A stretch of 64,000 nucleotides of DNA from Protea cynaroides. Lineage: Eukaryota > Streptophyta > Magnoliopsida > Proteales > Proteaceae. The translations under genes and the position numbers were made by a program. Where the stretch lies: contig CM053266.1 of the NCBI GenBank assembly GCA_028583415.1, forward strand, positions 45,526,726-45,590,725, read 5' to 3'. The notes under the pieces were generated by a model. That model made no database searches. It was not told the origin of the DNA and saw only the letters and a program-made list of their open reading frames with translations. Shown here one piece after another: positions 1-12,410 of the stretch (positions are counted from its first letter, which is position 1; every line of letters starts with the position of its first letter).

Positions 1-537
1 CCATTACTGACTGTCATCACGACCACCACTAGCACTGCCATTATCACCACCACCCCTCTACCGCCACCATCCCCACCACCACCACCACCCACCACTTACC
101 ACCAATGCCGCCACCACCACCACCCACCACCTTCCACCATCACTGCCACCACCACCACAGTTGCCACCACCACCCACCCACCACCTACCACCATTGCCAC
201 CACTGCCGCCACCGCCACCACCCATCACTTACCATCGATGCCCCCCTCCACCATTGCAGCTACCACCACCCACCACCTTCCACCATCACCGCCACCACCA
301 CCCACCACCTTCCACCATCACCGCCACCACCACCCACCACCTTCCACCATCACCGCCACCACCACCACCACCATCGCCACCACCACCCACCCACCACCTA
401 CCACCACTGCCGCCACTGCCACCACTGCCACCACCCACCAGCACTATCGTCGCCACCACCCACCAGCACCACCACCACTACCACCATCCCCCCACCACCA
501 CCAATACCATCACCACCACCACCAAACAGCATTCTAG
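1..537. repeat. CCACCA-type minisatellite
   Basis: The first half kilobase is almost entirely C, A and T in CCA/CAC trinucleotides, with a higher-order unit of about 30 bp seen three times between about 265 and 360. The repeat gives long overlapping open frames rich in Pro, Thr and His in all forward phases, which is what a low-complexity repeat does, so I do not call a protein. It runs off the left edge of the window. The sequence becomes ordinary AT-rich DNA near 540. Confidence 0.85.
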
Positions 538-1710
538 AAACATAGTTTTTTTATTTTGGAGCAACGTTATCAAACAGCATTCTACTCTAAAAATCCTGAC
601 TCTGGAGAAGAAATAGAAAACGACTCCAGATCAGAAGTAACTCCACGAGAACTGAAGTTTTTTCAAACGGGGCCTAAAGACGATGTCACCATTGACATCA
701 GATACTCAGGGTATGGAGAATAGACATGAGGATCGACGACAGTGACGGGATTAGACATCGGTGGATAGTAGGAGGGCTCAGCCATGGATGCGTTTCTGGT
801 AATATCTGAAAGATTGAAAAAAAAAGGTCATGGCTTTATTTCTTTCTCGTAATCGAGATATTTTCTGGTATTGGTTTAATTGTGATTATTTTAACATTCG
901 TTCATATTTCTTTTTCTTTTTTTTAAGGTAAGAAGCTGTATCACTCTATTGACAAGGTTTGGTTAGATACGACCTTATTGTATTATCTAAAAAAAAGTAA
1001 AAAATAAATTATAAATATTTCTTCTGTAATTTACTCTTAATTCAGGTATACCGTATACTTCAAATCTTTCAAATAATTACAAAGATACTCCCTTAAATCA
1101 AAATAAATTACAAAAAAACTCATTCCATAAGTAATTAGTTTTAAAGTTTAACCGTCAATTCGGTTGCAAATTGATAAACTGAATAAATTGATTAAATATT
1201 ATAATGCATTTTATTCTCTCTCTCTTTCCCATCCTTTCTCATCTCTCATGGTTGTTTTATTTCTATCAAATTTGATGGAATTTCATAGTTTTTCAATATA
1301 GATTTCCTATCATTGATTCTTCTCTACGCCTTTGGATGGAGAGAATGTTATGTTGATATGTAACACCAAGCGGAAAATGTTATAGAAGGGAAATCAATTA
1401 GGAAGTAAATAAATCGAACTAACCCAAATCGTAACCGATAAATAATCGTTTCGATTTTGATTTATATTCATTACATCTTAAACCAATTCGAAGCTAAACC
1501 GATTAACCAAAATCGAATCAATTGACACCCTTAACTATATGGAAGATTTTGAGTCTAATCAATATCATGTAGTCCACCATATTAGGGCTTTCAAGTTTGT
1601 ACTTCAAATGGTTGAACCGAAATTGGCTCAAGACTTTCAAACTTAAACCATCTATTAAATTTCAAACTCGGGACAACTATATGGGACAATGAGACCGGAT
1701 TGGAAACCTC
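538..1710. other. Non-coding AT-rich spacer with TE debris
   Basis: No gene recognised. Around 1400-1535 the sequence is rich in AAATCG/AACCGATT-type words and ends in TTGACACCCTTA, which resembles the end of a hAT-type MITE, but I could not define a left end or a target duplication. Confidence 0.4.
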
Positions 1711-1911
1711 AAGGGGGAACTCAGTTGACAAGGAACCTATGCTTCAAGAAGTAGAAGATTCTAAATTTAACTCCTCTTTTTCTTTTTTTTTTTTTTTTTT
1801 TATGCAAATGGAATGGTTTTAATCCATTCAATTCCAACTCTGAAATAACCCAATGGATGTGATTGTGGGTTATTGTGGTCCCACAAAAACTATCCGGTCA
1901 AAAGTCTGAAT
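1711..1911 (+). mobile_element. tRNA-derived SINE, older copy
   Basis: This stretch is homologous to the better preserved SINE at 41541-41800. Shared landmarks in order are the GGGAACTCAGTTGACAAGG-type head (box A region), the words for 'cctatgcttcaagaagtagaag', a T-rich middle, TGCAAATGGAATGG, and the end GTCAAAAGTCTGAATACTGG. The B-box region (gattctaaatttaactcc) has decayed and the poly(A) tail is missing. The element abuts the LRX gene fragment that starts at 1912. Confidence 0.6.
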
Positions 1912-2052
1912 ACTGGGGACTGTGCCTTCAAACTCATTGAATCTCAAATCAAGATACTTGAGCATAGGCGGTTGAAGAACCACATGAGGAAACTGGCCAG
2001 CGAACCAATTGTTTTTGAGACGTAGGATAATGTAGGATTTCTTCAATTGGCC
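1912..2052 (-). pseudogene. Leucine-rich repeat extensin (LRX/PEX) gene fragment
   Basis: Translation of the minus strand from 2052 to 1912 gives 47 uninterrupted residues of leucine-rich repeat. Key pieces are LRLKNNWFAGQFPHVVL followed by LKYLDLRFNEFEGTVPS. The motif LDLRFNEFEG is characteristic of the N-terminal LRR domain of plant leucine-rich repeat extensins, cell-wall proteins that bind RALF peptides. Only about two repeats are present, with no signal peptide, cysteine-rich hinge or Ser-Pro repeats, and the fragment is cut on the left by a SINE. On its upstream side (2053-2058) the minus strand reads TTTGCAG, a possible splice acceptor, although LRX genes are usually described as intronless in this region. 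I read it as a duplicated, truncated gene piece. Family identity is fairly sure; lack of function is inference. Confidence 0.7.
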
Positions 2053-2094
2053 TGCAAAAGGGTTGGAATCTTTACTAGTTTTTCTGATTTCTTT

Positions 2095-2235
2095 CTATTG
2101 AGCTCTGTTTTTGCTGGTTATTTCTATTGGTCTGCATTTGCGGACGATGGATTCGAGCTCAGAGGTGGCAATGACTTGAGTGTCGTGGTCAGAGAGCTTT
2201 TGAGGAATCTGTGAAGATCGCTTAGGGGCTGCCAT
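2095..2235 (-). CDS. Short ORF, unrecognised, possibly an orphan first exon
   Basis: On the minus strand an ATG at 2235 opens 46 codons ending in TAG at 2095. The product starts MAAPKRSSQIPQKLSDHD and shows no domain I recognise. It lies directly upstream of the LRX fragment on the same strand, with a possible splice acceptor between them, so it could be a captured first exon or part of a chimeric pseudogene. I see no convincing splice donor inside it. Base composition is less AT-rich than the surroundings. Low confidence. Confidence 0.2.
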   Translation of the reverse strand: MAAPKRSSQIPQKLSDHDTQVIATSELESIVRKCRPIEITSKNRAQ

Positions 2236-2886
2236 TGTTGCCAGTGAAAGATGAGAGAACGGAGGTCGCGGTTCTCTGGTTCATGAACAGATGAACATAG
2301 AGAAAATTCTTGAGTCGCCGGATTCCATCGAGACCCAAAAACCGATTTCTACCTACACGCTGATTGGAGATTGAGAACTTTGATTGAAGGGTATTTTTGT
2401 TATGAAATTTTAAGTTAACACCGTTAACAATAAGATATTGGATTGTAAATCTAGTAGATACAGGTTAATTCTGTATAATAAACTAGTTGTCAAAGGGTGT
2501 CTAACTAAATTTCCTTACATAAAAAGGATAACCCAGAAGAACTATTGATGATCAAATAGAAAAAACAAAATGCAATCAGTTTTCCAAATCAGAGCATGAA
2601 CTTTCACATAAAAAGTAGAAAACCAAAATCACAACAATGACGAGTAACGAGATCCCTATAGGATGGAAAGTAGACAGAAGAACAGAGATCGAGGATATTC
2701 TAAATTCCGAGCTTCAGCCAGATTTCAAAACCAAAGTTAAATCACGATTTTTTGATACGTTTTCAAATTAACTTCTGATGTTTGGAAAGATTTGGATTTT
2801 GATTCGATGTGTCTTCTTGAAGATCCCTTATTTTGTTAGTTCGTTCCATTTGAGACAATTAAAAAAGTTCATAGTGGAAGAAAAAT

Positions 2887-2959
2887 TGGAGATGCGGGGT
2901 ATCGATCCCCGTACCTCTCGCATGCTAAGCGAGCGCTCTACCATCTGAGCTACATCCCC
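2887..2959 (-). tRNA. tRNA-Ala (anticodon AGC)
   Basis: The minus strand reads GGGGATGTAGCTCAGATGG at its 5' end and forms a full 73-nt cloverleaf. The acceptor stem GGGGATG pairs with CATCTCC, with one G-U, and the discriminator is A. A box TAGCTCAGATGG and B box GGGATCGATACCCC are intact. The anticodon loop is CTTAGCATG with AGC at plus-strand 2924-2926. AGC is read with inosine at the first position and decodes GCU/GCC/GCA alanine codons. There is no intron and CCA is not encoded, as expected for a nuclear gene transcribed by RNA polymerase III from its internal A and B boxes. Confidence 0.97.
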
Positions 2960-4099
2960 GAATCTGATACTGAACATTAATGAGAAATATTTAGTTGAGA
3001 AAAAAAAAAGAGTGGAAGGCCTTCATCTTCAGGTTGCAGAGGACTTTTTACAGCTTTCCTTGCGTTTTACTGAGCTTGAGGTGTCTCTTGGTGAGAACTG
3101 TCGCGACTCAACAGTCAACAGCAGATCTTAAAGTGAAAGGTTGCCCATTTCAGAGTTCATGCACTAATGCACTATCTACAAAGGCCACTCCATTGTTGCA
3201 GAGGTAATGACTGCTCCCTAACACTTTTTTTTTTCGATTCTTACTCCCTAACACTTCTTTCACCTTATTATCTTCTCTCATTGTTTACATCAATGTAGTC
3301 TCAGCACTTTGGATAGTGACATTCACATTTTTTTGGTTTAGGTTAAAATGGCATTCACATTCGCTAAACCATCGGCTGCTTTAGTATGTTCTGGTGTTCA
3401 GTGCATAGTATACACATGCTGAACCAATAAAACAGCAAACACAGAATTCTTTGTAGAAATTGTTCACCCTATACCTGACCTGAGAAAGAGCTGAACTCCG
3501 GATCCTTAACCTGAATCTAATTCTGTTGATCCTAATTCAGTTCAGTTGCAATAGGCTAGGTTGGGTTGTACAGATTATTGAAATCAATAATGGTAACTTA
3601 AGATATGGGGGAGCCAAGGTAAAGAGGCTTCTGCCGCCATATTAAAGTTCCAACTTTTATTTTAACGATGTTTTATGGTCCTTATATATTGCTTCGTTCG
3701 ATTCTATGATTCTATTGATTCCGGTTTTAGACCATTCCATTGACTATGATAAAAGGAGAATATATGGAGACTGCTACTACTGAAATCTCCATTAATGGGG
3801 GCCGAATAATTTTTTAGGATGCCTAGATTCCAAATAGAAGGGAGGAGGGGGTTGTGCAAGTGAGACCACCTCCTTTTGGAATTATTCTATCACAAAATAT
3901 GTAACATCTATCTTGGGGTTCAGACTGGATTTCCTTGCCTAAGGCATCAACCATACATATGGGAACCTAACTTGAAGTTAGGTTAAGTTAGTAAATTTTA
4001 GATAAAATATTACTTTAAAACATCAATAGTAAATGCATGTCAATCCATTCAGAGTGGTGATTAGGTGAAGGGAAAATGATTATTAAAAGGAGCTGAACG
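2960..4099. other. Intergenic, no gene recognised
   Basis: Short open frames only, for example at 2995-3207, none resembling a known protein. No clear repeat ends were found. Confidence 0.4.
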
Positions 4100-4390
4100 G
4101 GTCTAGTTTGAGAAGTTGATTCTACTAAAGCTAAAATGTTGTCTCTGAAGGAACGTTTTGAGGTGGCCATATCTAGAGGTCTTGATCATCTCATTGTGTA
4201 AGGACGTTTGGCAAATGTTATTAAGTGGATGAGATATGCTGATAATGATCCATGACAATACTCTCATCTCATTTGATTCAGTCGAACTCTTGCAGCTCAG
4301 CTGAATTGCTCTTGGATGCCAAGAGTGGTGAATCAAGAAGCTGATGACTTGGCAAGCAAGGATGGTTAGACCTTTATTTTCTTTGGGGTA
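4100..4390 (+). pseudogene. LINE RNase H domain remnant
   Basis: Forward translation in broken frames gives WMPRVVNQEADDLASKDG near 4310-4370. This matches the C-terminal motif of RNase H-like (RVT_3) domains carried by plant LINEs, where the pattern is R-x-x-N-x-x-AD-x-LA-x-x-G. Upstream frames show decayed similarity (VDSTKAKMLSLKERFEVAISRG) separated by stops and frameshifts. It is a dead fragment and no reverse transcriptase is attached. Confidence 0.55.
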
Positions 4391-6955
4391 TGCCTTCCTT
4401 TGTAGATTCTCGTCAATCATGATTGCTTTTTGATTTGTTGTGAGGGTGTTATACTCAACTTCCCCACTTTTGGTGGTTCTATTATTACTTTTCCTCATCC
4501 ATAAAGCTTTTGTTATTCAAAAAATGAAAATCTGCAGGAATAAGTGTTGTCAATTTTTCTTTGTCCTCTCCTCTTTACACTAGTTAGCATAAATGGATAG
4601 AGAGAAGAGAATTACGCTTAGCGCCATCGGCAGGAGAGAATGAGGATATCTTTGGGCTTTGGCCGAGAAATTGGCGCTGCCAGTTTCTTCATATAGTAAA
4701 TCCATTAAGATGATCAAGGAATCTTTCACTTGATAGCTTACTTTGTAGCTAGTAAGGGCTCAGTGTGTTTGGATGTGTGGAACAATAAATCTTTACTCTT
4801 TTGGGATTAAAAGATTTGAAGCTATTTTGCCTGGTGTTAATTAGAGGATACGTTCAATTTATGGTGGGCAAAACAGCTGATTTTGACAGGGAAGAGGCAA
4901 GGGGCTCTCCATCTGACGGAAGATGAGAGGCTAATTACAATGAAAGCACTGACTGAAGAGAAATCCCTTGAAAATGTGACCAATCACAGGTGGCCCCTAC
5001 AGGATGGCACACCAGATGCCACCACATCACTTCTCCAAGTTTTGTTGATTAGGCATCTCCTACCTGATAAGTAGATTGCTTGAAATTCTTCTTAGTAAAT
5101 TCCCATTTGTCAGGATGACTGCATCTAATCTCTACATGGGAGAAGTTAGTTTCATCCTTCAACAAATCCATGCATTTAAAGAAGTTAGTTTCATCCTTTA
5201 ACAAATCCATGGATTTTTTAAATTTTTTTACTGAGCACTCATAATAAATTCTTATACAAAAGTAAAAGTTAATTCAGTAAGATTAAGTTTTTGCTAAGTT
5301 GGCTCGTTGTACTATTCATTTTCATGGGTTTGCTTGGTTACACAGATGACTGTTAGTGCATCATTTAGTTTCTCTATTCTAATAGAGATCGGGCTTTATT
5401 CCTCCTTGTCATTACTATTTGAAATTAGTAATGTCTCTAACATAGATTCAAGTGAAATTCCCCTATCATATGCATATATTTATTGTAAACATTGTTAAAT
5501 TAAGTTCTTAACCTTGTGGGGCGTAAATTAATTAATTTTTATACATGTAATATTTGCTAAAGTAGAAGAAAGGGTTTGAAGAATCTTGAGTATGCTTGTG
5601 GGATGCAATGTTTGGACTTGTATGCAATTCACACGTGGATACGATATCCTGCACTAATCTTTTTTTTCCCTCCTTTGTTCATTCTTTTTTACTTTTTGAA
5701 TGTTGATTCATTGCATAAAGAGAATGGCCAGCCAATTAGGAATAGTACAACAGATCAACACATACAAGAAGAAAGAAAGAAAAAGTAGACACCATAACCC
5801 AACCACACTATCATCATCGTATCTGTAACAAAATAAGGGATGAAGAAGAGGGAAGGAGAAGAGGGAGAGAGAAAAGTCATGTGTTTCTCCTCCTACTGCT
5901 AGTCTTATTGAATAGAAAATGAAAGATTACAACTTAATTATCTTCTAATTACATTAGGAAACATAAATCCAGTCTACCTCTGAGAATAGGAAAAAAAAAA
6001 TCCTAATCAACTACACATAGTGTAGCCAACTTCACATAGTGTAACCGACTTACATAGAATGATTAATTACAAATCACCACCAGCACTAGTGACAGAATAA
6101 GCAGTATACTAAGCATCACCATAACATAAGAATCTCAATACTATCAAAGGTAGGACCCTATATGAAGAAAATTATGCAGAGGGATATGAGCCATGTAAAT
6201 TGTTGTAGATAAAAATGCCTACTAAATATGAGATGAATACTTATCTGTTTGATGTATGGGATAATGAATGATTATCCAACCATTTGATTTGGTTGGATCT
6301 TGTATGATGAATCATGAATATAGGCAGTTGTATGTTTTGTTGTGGTGAAAGTCTGCCCATTTGATCAGAGATCATAGTAATGGAGATCTTTCTCCTCGGT
6401 CTCCACTGTGCAAGTTAATAGGTAGGCACAGACTGGTAGTGCATGAGAAGGGAAGGGAGGGGCATTCCATGCAAGTTGAAAAGCAGGACTCAATCCCAGG
6501 TCTTGGCAACAACAGGCCATAGATTTGTCTGCTGAACCAGTTTTATGGAATATTGAATAATTCTAGTCAATTCTGATTCTTTGATTCGTGATAGATTAAT
6601 TCACGAATGATAGCTGTTTGTTGGAGATCTGATGAATGGTTGAACCTATCAGTATGATGGTTGTGAGCTATCAGATGTACAACTTCGTCGACCAAAAATT
6701 TAACTGTTAGATCCAACAATTGAATTAATGAGAGGCCTTCTGTTTGATTGTATGGAGAATTCAATCCTGAGTACTGGCTGTTGGCTGTCATTTAATTAAA
6801 AAAATCATAGCTATTGAATGGAGATCTGATGAATGTCTGGAAGATAAATTTGGAATTGAGGAGTCTTTTATGCAGAAGGGAGAGCCTTTTGGGGAGCATC
6901 CTGTGAATTTTCTAGGGTTCCATATGTACTGAGGGGTGGGGAAATCACAGGATAC
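4391..6955. other. Intergenic, no gene recognised
   Basis: Only short unsupported frames occur. Around 6430-6545, read on the minus strand, the words CTGGTTCAGCAG, GGCCTGTTGTTGCC and GGGATTGAGTCCTGC resemble the head of a tRNA-derived SINE, but the ends are not clear and I do not call it. Confidence 0.4.
5142..5219. repeat. 39-bp tandem duplication
   Basis: Two copies of a unit beginning GAAGTTAGTTTCATCC start at 5142 and 5181 and differ at only a few bases. Confidence 0.85.
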
Positions 6956-6959
6956 CTGT

Positions 6960-7272
6960 GGGGAAGCCTTTCACCAGAGGTTCACTCCTGACATAAGGAA
7001 TGCAAGCAAGAAGGTTTACTAGCTGACAATGCATGGCAGGAGATTGGATTTCATCCCAATTCTATGATGCTAAACCGCATACGTTTACCAGCTGCCAGGA
7101 ATGTGGAGAGTTTCAAGGTACTAAGGCTTCGGGAACCACAAGACGCATGGCAAGCCTTTCAGCAAGATTCACTGCTCACATGGAGAGTGCAGGGACAAGT
7201 CTACTAAGGCTGACAACAAATTTCAGAGGATTTGATCTGATCCCGAAGTCTATGATACTAACACCCGCAGGT
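6960..7272. repeat. Imperfect ~190-bp tandem duplication
   Basis: The segment from about 6960 (AAGCCTTTCACCAGAGGTTCACTCCTGAC...) recurs from about 7149 (AAGCCTTTCAGCAAGATTCACTGCTCAC...). The downstream blocks GGAGATTGGATTTCATCCC and GAGGATTTGATCTGATCCC also match, as do TCTATGATGCTAA and TCTATGATACTAA. Divergence is substantial, so the event is old. The second copy is followed by a C-rich run (7276-7306) and a (CT)n tract at 7364-7385. Confidence 0.6.
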
Positions 7273-7385
7273 TTGATTACCCCCCCTCCCCCCTCCCTCG
7301 GGGGGTGAGAGCCTGGGAGGCATCGTCCTACATTGGGTTAATTAAATTTGCACAACGTGCAACGTCTCTCTCTCTCTCTCTCTCT

Positions 7386-8878
7386 AGTGAATTCTCAGTT
7401 GTTGAGTTTATCTTCTAATTATTATAGCTTCTTCATTTCCTAATCTTTTATGATCCATTGCCATGCATTTTGAGAGGTTTTTTTATTCTACTTCAATTTT
7501 GGTGTTGCTCTGTCATACTTTCTCGCAGGAATGAGCAATGTTCATCTGCAGAGTGCAATGTCTTGTACTTGGCTTTAACATTTTTTTACAACTGAGCATG
7601 CTAGGAAGACAGCAATGCCAGCTACCAAGCAAACCCCTCTCTGTGATTGGTCCACTTTGTTTGTTGGATATGGGCTTACCATTTTGCCTGATGCCACACA
7701 AGAAAAAACTAGAATAACAGAACAATCCAAATGTCACTATATAATTCAGTGGTCAGCTACCTAGGCCTTCTAATTGTTTTCCTAATTAAATCGTTTAAAT
7801 CTCTATTTAGAAATACTTACCCACATGCACACGAGCCTTGATGTGCTGCTGTTGTAGTAATCACATGGCTAAAGAACTCCCAAGTAACTTTTATCCATTT
7901 ACCATATTTAAGCTGAGGAAGGTTATTGTTGGGAGGAGCAGATTTAAGCTGATTATATTCCCAGGATTTTTTTTAGCATGCTTTGACTGTATGAAAACAA
8001 TCTTATTGATGATAGGAAACACATTCACATGTATGCCCTTATATATGGTTTTAGCCTAGGACCATGTTCATTGTATTCACTTCCCTGGCCCTGGATTGAA
8101 AGATACTGAGGTAGATTCAAACCTTTTCCCTGGCACCCATGTACCTAAATGATTGATTGGTTGACATAGGACTCATAAGAAACAGAAAAAGGAGTTTAAA
8201 CTGGACAAACTTTAAAGTCAATCTCATTCTCTCCCCTACAAATAGAAGTCCATGAAACCATTACCGTAGTCTACCGTGTCATGAACAAGGGGAAAATGAG
8301 TTCTAGCTTTGCTATCGTTATAGATGAAAGGATTCCCATTCTATTCAAAAAATAAATGTATAAAGATTCAAAAAAGTAAATGTATAAAGAGATGAGGTCC
8401 TTTTGTTGATAGGTAAATGATGAGGACCTTTTGCTGATTCTAGATGGATCCTTCCAGTGGGATCCCTATTGTCTTGTGCCATTTTTTATGCTCAGAACAA
8501 AATGAAGATGAGCAATCATGAGGGGAAGATTTAGGCTGCATTTGGAATGCATTCTAGGTCAAGAACACCTTCTGAGATGACAAAAACATTATTTGGTATT
8601 TATATTATTGTTCTTGGATCATGAAATGCGTTAAGAGAACGTGATCTTTTACCTATTCTGTATTTTGAGCCTAAAACTGAAATGCCTTGGTCTTTTGCCC
8701 ATTCTTATTCAATGGTAAAACTGCATTTTTAAGAATGGCTTACCAAAAGTAGCCTTAGTTTCAGCCCAAAGAAATTGGTGTCATCTGCTTTACTCCAATA
8801 TTCATTCCCATGTGGATTCAATCCAATATTCTTTAGCACCCCCAGCTATTCTGCATTATGAGAATCAGAGACATTAAG
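7386..8878. other. Intergenic, no gene recognised
   Basis: AT-rich with short unsupported frames and no clear repeat structure. Confidence 0.4.
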
Positions 8879-9339
8879 TATTGAGAATAGTTCTACATTG
8901 CTAATGAGATTGGAATCATGTGGTCTTACATATGGAGAGTCCCTCCACTTACTAGTTCGAACTTTTGAGTTGGAAACTTGACATGGTATCAGAGCTCCAG
9001 GTTCTCTCTCATAATAACCCTAAAATAAATATAAAAAAAAAAGAGGCCAAGTCATCGAAAGAGGGACACCATTTGCACAGAATATGGACTATGGTCACCC
9101 AAAGTGGGATGATCACCCAAAAAGAGGGACTATATGTCACTCAAAGAGGGATCAGTCACCTAAAAAGTGTCATGTATTGTCGCATATACTACCACATATA
9201 CACCACATAACGGTAGGTTACATATGAGGGGGAGCATTGGGAATAGTCCCACATTGCTAATGAGATTGGAATCCTGTGGTCTTATATATGGAAAGTCCTT
9301 CCATTTATTAGTTCGAACTTTTGAATTGAAAACTTGTCA
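8879..9339 (+). mobile_element. TRIM (miniature LTR retrotransposon), complete
   Basis: Two direct repeats of exactly 105 bp lie at 8879-8983 and 9235-9339. They share long blocks such as ACATTGCTAATGAGATTGG and TAGTTCGAACTTTTGA and differ at about 13 sites, nearly all transitions. The 5' repeat is followed at once by TGGTATCAGAGC (8984-8995), the initiator-Met tRNA primer-binding site used by copia-type elements. The 3' repeat is preceded by a polypurine tract, GAGGGGGAG. The 5-bp duplication TTAAG flanks the whole element at 8874-8878 and 9340-9344. The internal part is about 250 bp, non-coding, and contains several degenerate TCACCCAAAGAGGGAC-like repeats. It encodes no protein and must move in trans. 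LTR divergence indicates an old insertion. Confidence 0.93.
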
Positions 9340-9344
9340 TTAAG

Positions 9345-12333
9345 GTCCTTGTTACTGATGCAGCTGATAGGGATGCGTAGTGCTGCTGAAGGACAAGCAT
9401 GAGTTTTCATTCTCATTCTTTTTCTTCCTTATTTCCCCTGCAGTAGGCCTATATCCTCCAGCATGGCTTGCACTGCCTCAACCTCATACCATCTTTACCC
9501 AAACCCATCCAGTTCTGTTGATACTTCACTGAGGGGTCAGCGTGGAGTGCCGTTCCGGTTGACTGAACCAGATTTTGGTTAGCCAAGTCTACCTAAAAAG
9601 AAAACCGAACAAACATCATGGAATTCATCCTATCACAAGTTTTCCAAGAAGATAATGAAACACATCGGGCAGCGCACCGAGTGATTGGAGGCCATTGGGT
9701 CACTCACTGGGCTATCCACCCGCCTGAGAGGATCTCAGTGCCATAGAATTCATGTATCCCAATCACAACACTGACAAAAGGACCACTAGATTTCCAGATC
9801 CATCATAGATACTGATGTGCCATCTGTTCACGATTAGGGATAGCAATGAGTTGGGTTTGGTCTAGGTCTGCGCTAAATCAAACTTGGTGCAACCCTCGTG
9901 GGGATAAGGGAGAACCCAAGTTGAGGAGAGAAGAATTCTGACCGTTCATCCATCCATTTGCCGAACCCTTTAGGCTCTGTTTGTTTTTATGTAAAATGAT
10001 GGGAAAAAAAAATTTTCTTATAAAATAGAATTTTCACTGTTTGTCTTAACATAAAATACTTCCGAAGTAGGAAAATTTTCATTTAAAATGCCATTTGCAC
10101 GGAATTATAGACTTAAAAGAGTCACCATTAAAACCAACTTCAAGGATAAGATTAAAAAAATAAAAAATAAAAGTAGATTTTTTTTTTTTTTGGGGACATA
10201 AAGTAGATTTATTTCAAGCGGTTAGAATAACCCATTTAATACAAGACCATTCACTGATGGGTGCCAAACTTACTGGTATTGACCAAGCAAACTTTGTCTA
10301 CTACCAGCATTCCTCTCAAAATAAATTTAATATAGAAAGAGAGATTTTTCAATTGGTTGGAGACTCGATCAGAAAGTCTTTTTTCGCTTTCTGATCAATG
10401 TAGTCTTACAAAAGACTTTTAATTTGCCTCACAAAGAGTAGGTATATTTACCCAATACGGATACTTCTGGTTAGCACTTCAGAGATAGAGGGACTACTTA
10501 CTATTTTTCTCTTGGCGAAAAGTGTTTTAGAGGCTTTTCACACGTGGGTTGTCCTTGGCCAGCTCTGATCAATCCTGTTCTGCTCAATCCATCATGCCCC
10601 TACTAATATTTATATGTATGTAGTAAAGTGTGTGCCGGCTGTGGCCTGTTCATTAAGCTTCTACACCCAGAAAGAACTCAAGAGGTGTTACAAAATCAAG
10701 AGATTTAACTACAAAGCCAGCACATTGTGGTTTACTATCATAAAGGCACTCAACTAAGGGTTTTTCTACTTGATACTGATCTGATTGTTGATACCGACAA
10801 TCGGTGTCTTTTGGATCAGTGCAAAACCCCTTTCCCCTCCTGTCTGAAATACCAAAACTGCACCTGTATTTTGGGGTTTCTGTGATGACCCAGTGAGCAT
10901 GTACCAAAAGGAATCAGTGTCAAGTAGAAAGACCCATCAACTAATGATCATTTTCCATGGATGACTATTATTCTTAAGACCAAAATTTTTACTTTTTTTT
11001 TTTAGAAATGTTTGAACAACATCCTTCCAATAAGAGTGAATTTGAAGAGATTCATGAAGGATATTCAATCAGATTGCCCTATATGCATACAATCTATCCT
11101 GAATCACTGTGGCATTCCTTAATTTCATGCCTTTTTCAAAGAGAATATGGGCAGCATCTTCTCTAGGAAATCAGAACTGAATTTTTTAATCCAAAAGAGG
11201 GGAGGTCCTTTGGGGACCATTGATTTAGAGTTTTGGTAACACTCTTTTAAATTGAACCAAAATGAGGTCAGTTCCATTTCCAGTTCAACCACCAGCTTAA
11301 TTAGTCTTGTTATTTAAAATTATGATTTCAAATTAGCAGGAAAGGATAACCATCTTTCCCAACCCATGAGTATTTGTGAAGAGAAGAAAATATTGGCTGG
11401 AGTTGGTGAATAAAAGTAACCACTTGTAGTGTACTAAAAATTGGTCCACCTACATGTACATATATATACTTAGTGGTATTGCATACAAGAATATCAGAAA
11501 CTCCAACTCTGTGATTGGTTTACAATGAAAGAATATTGATGGACCCCCATCAATCTGGAAAGCAATTGAAAATAATGATAGAAATCTAACTAAGCTTTTA
11601 GTTACTGCCATTGCCTGATGAAATTTGGTGGACTTCATTCATACCAGATTATTGCCCAACTAAGGCTCTCTTTGATATGTAGCATAGAATTACTTATATA
11701 ATACATTATGACATATGTAGTTGTTTGGTATGCTTTATGATACTTATTTATATTTAAAATAAATTATTATAATCTAAAATCTACAAATAGGTTAGAAAGT
11801 GTTTATCATTATTGTGATAATATATTATTATTTCTTTATGTCTAGTGGTATTAAATGGTTATTATTTATGAATCATAATTTATTCTGATAAATGATTTGT
11901 CATAAGTAACTCACAAACATAAATATAAACTATACCAAAGAGAGTCTAAAATAACTCATCACATATTATCAGTATATTCAAGAATTTTGTTAGTATTGAT
12001 TGTATTTTGGTTCTAAATTGGTGAAGATTTTAGTTTTAATCTCCAGAGCACAATGGAATATGGAATTTTTATTTCATTCCATATTAAAATTAATTTTAGA
12101 GCGAGCAAAGCATAAAATCCTTCACAATTCATGTTTTAGCCATAGTGTGTGCAACATATTAATTATAAATAGACCAAAATATAAGATCTAATGATATGAA
12201 GATATCTGAAATTTTCATTTTGACCAGGCACTAGATCGAAATAGTCACTGAAACAAAGCTTGCTTACAAATTTTCATAATTATCAACACATACTGTTGAG
12301 AATAAGATAATATAGACAGACTCTCCACATTGT
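9345..12333. other. Intergenic, no gene recognised
   Basis: AT-rich spacer. A minus-strand frame at 10653-10907 (84 codons) has no recognisable domain and I do not support it as a gene. Runs of A and T occur near 10145-10190. Confidence 0.4.
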
Positions 12334-12410
12334 GGGGGTAAGCCTGCATACATTCTACCCCTCCCTAGACTCTATAGCAGTGGGAGCCTCGTACACTGAG
12401 ACACATACCA
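12334..12410 (+). mobile_element. Au-like SINE 3' tail fragment
   Basis: The string from GGGGGTAAGCCTGCATAC through CCCTCCCTAGACTC to GTGGGAGCCTCGTACACTG matches the well-conserved tail region shared by plant Au-type SINEs (GGGTAAGGCTGCGTAC...CCCCGC...CGGGAGC...TGCACTGGG). The head and box A/B promoter are not evident. It lies just outside the left border of the segmental duplication. Confidence 0.45.

Noticed and set aside
105..616. Pro/Thr/His-rich open frames in three forward phases
   Set aside because: They all derive from the CCACCA minisatellite; a repeat without stop codons gives open frames in every phase, and no signal peptide or extensin Ser-Pro4 motif is present.
10653..10907. 84-codon minus-strand frame
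   Set aside because: No domain recognised, no splice or promoter support, AT-rich surroundings.
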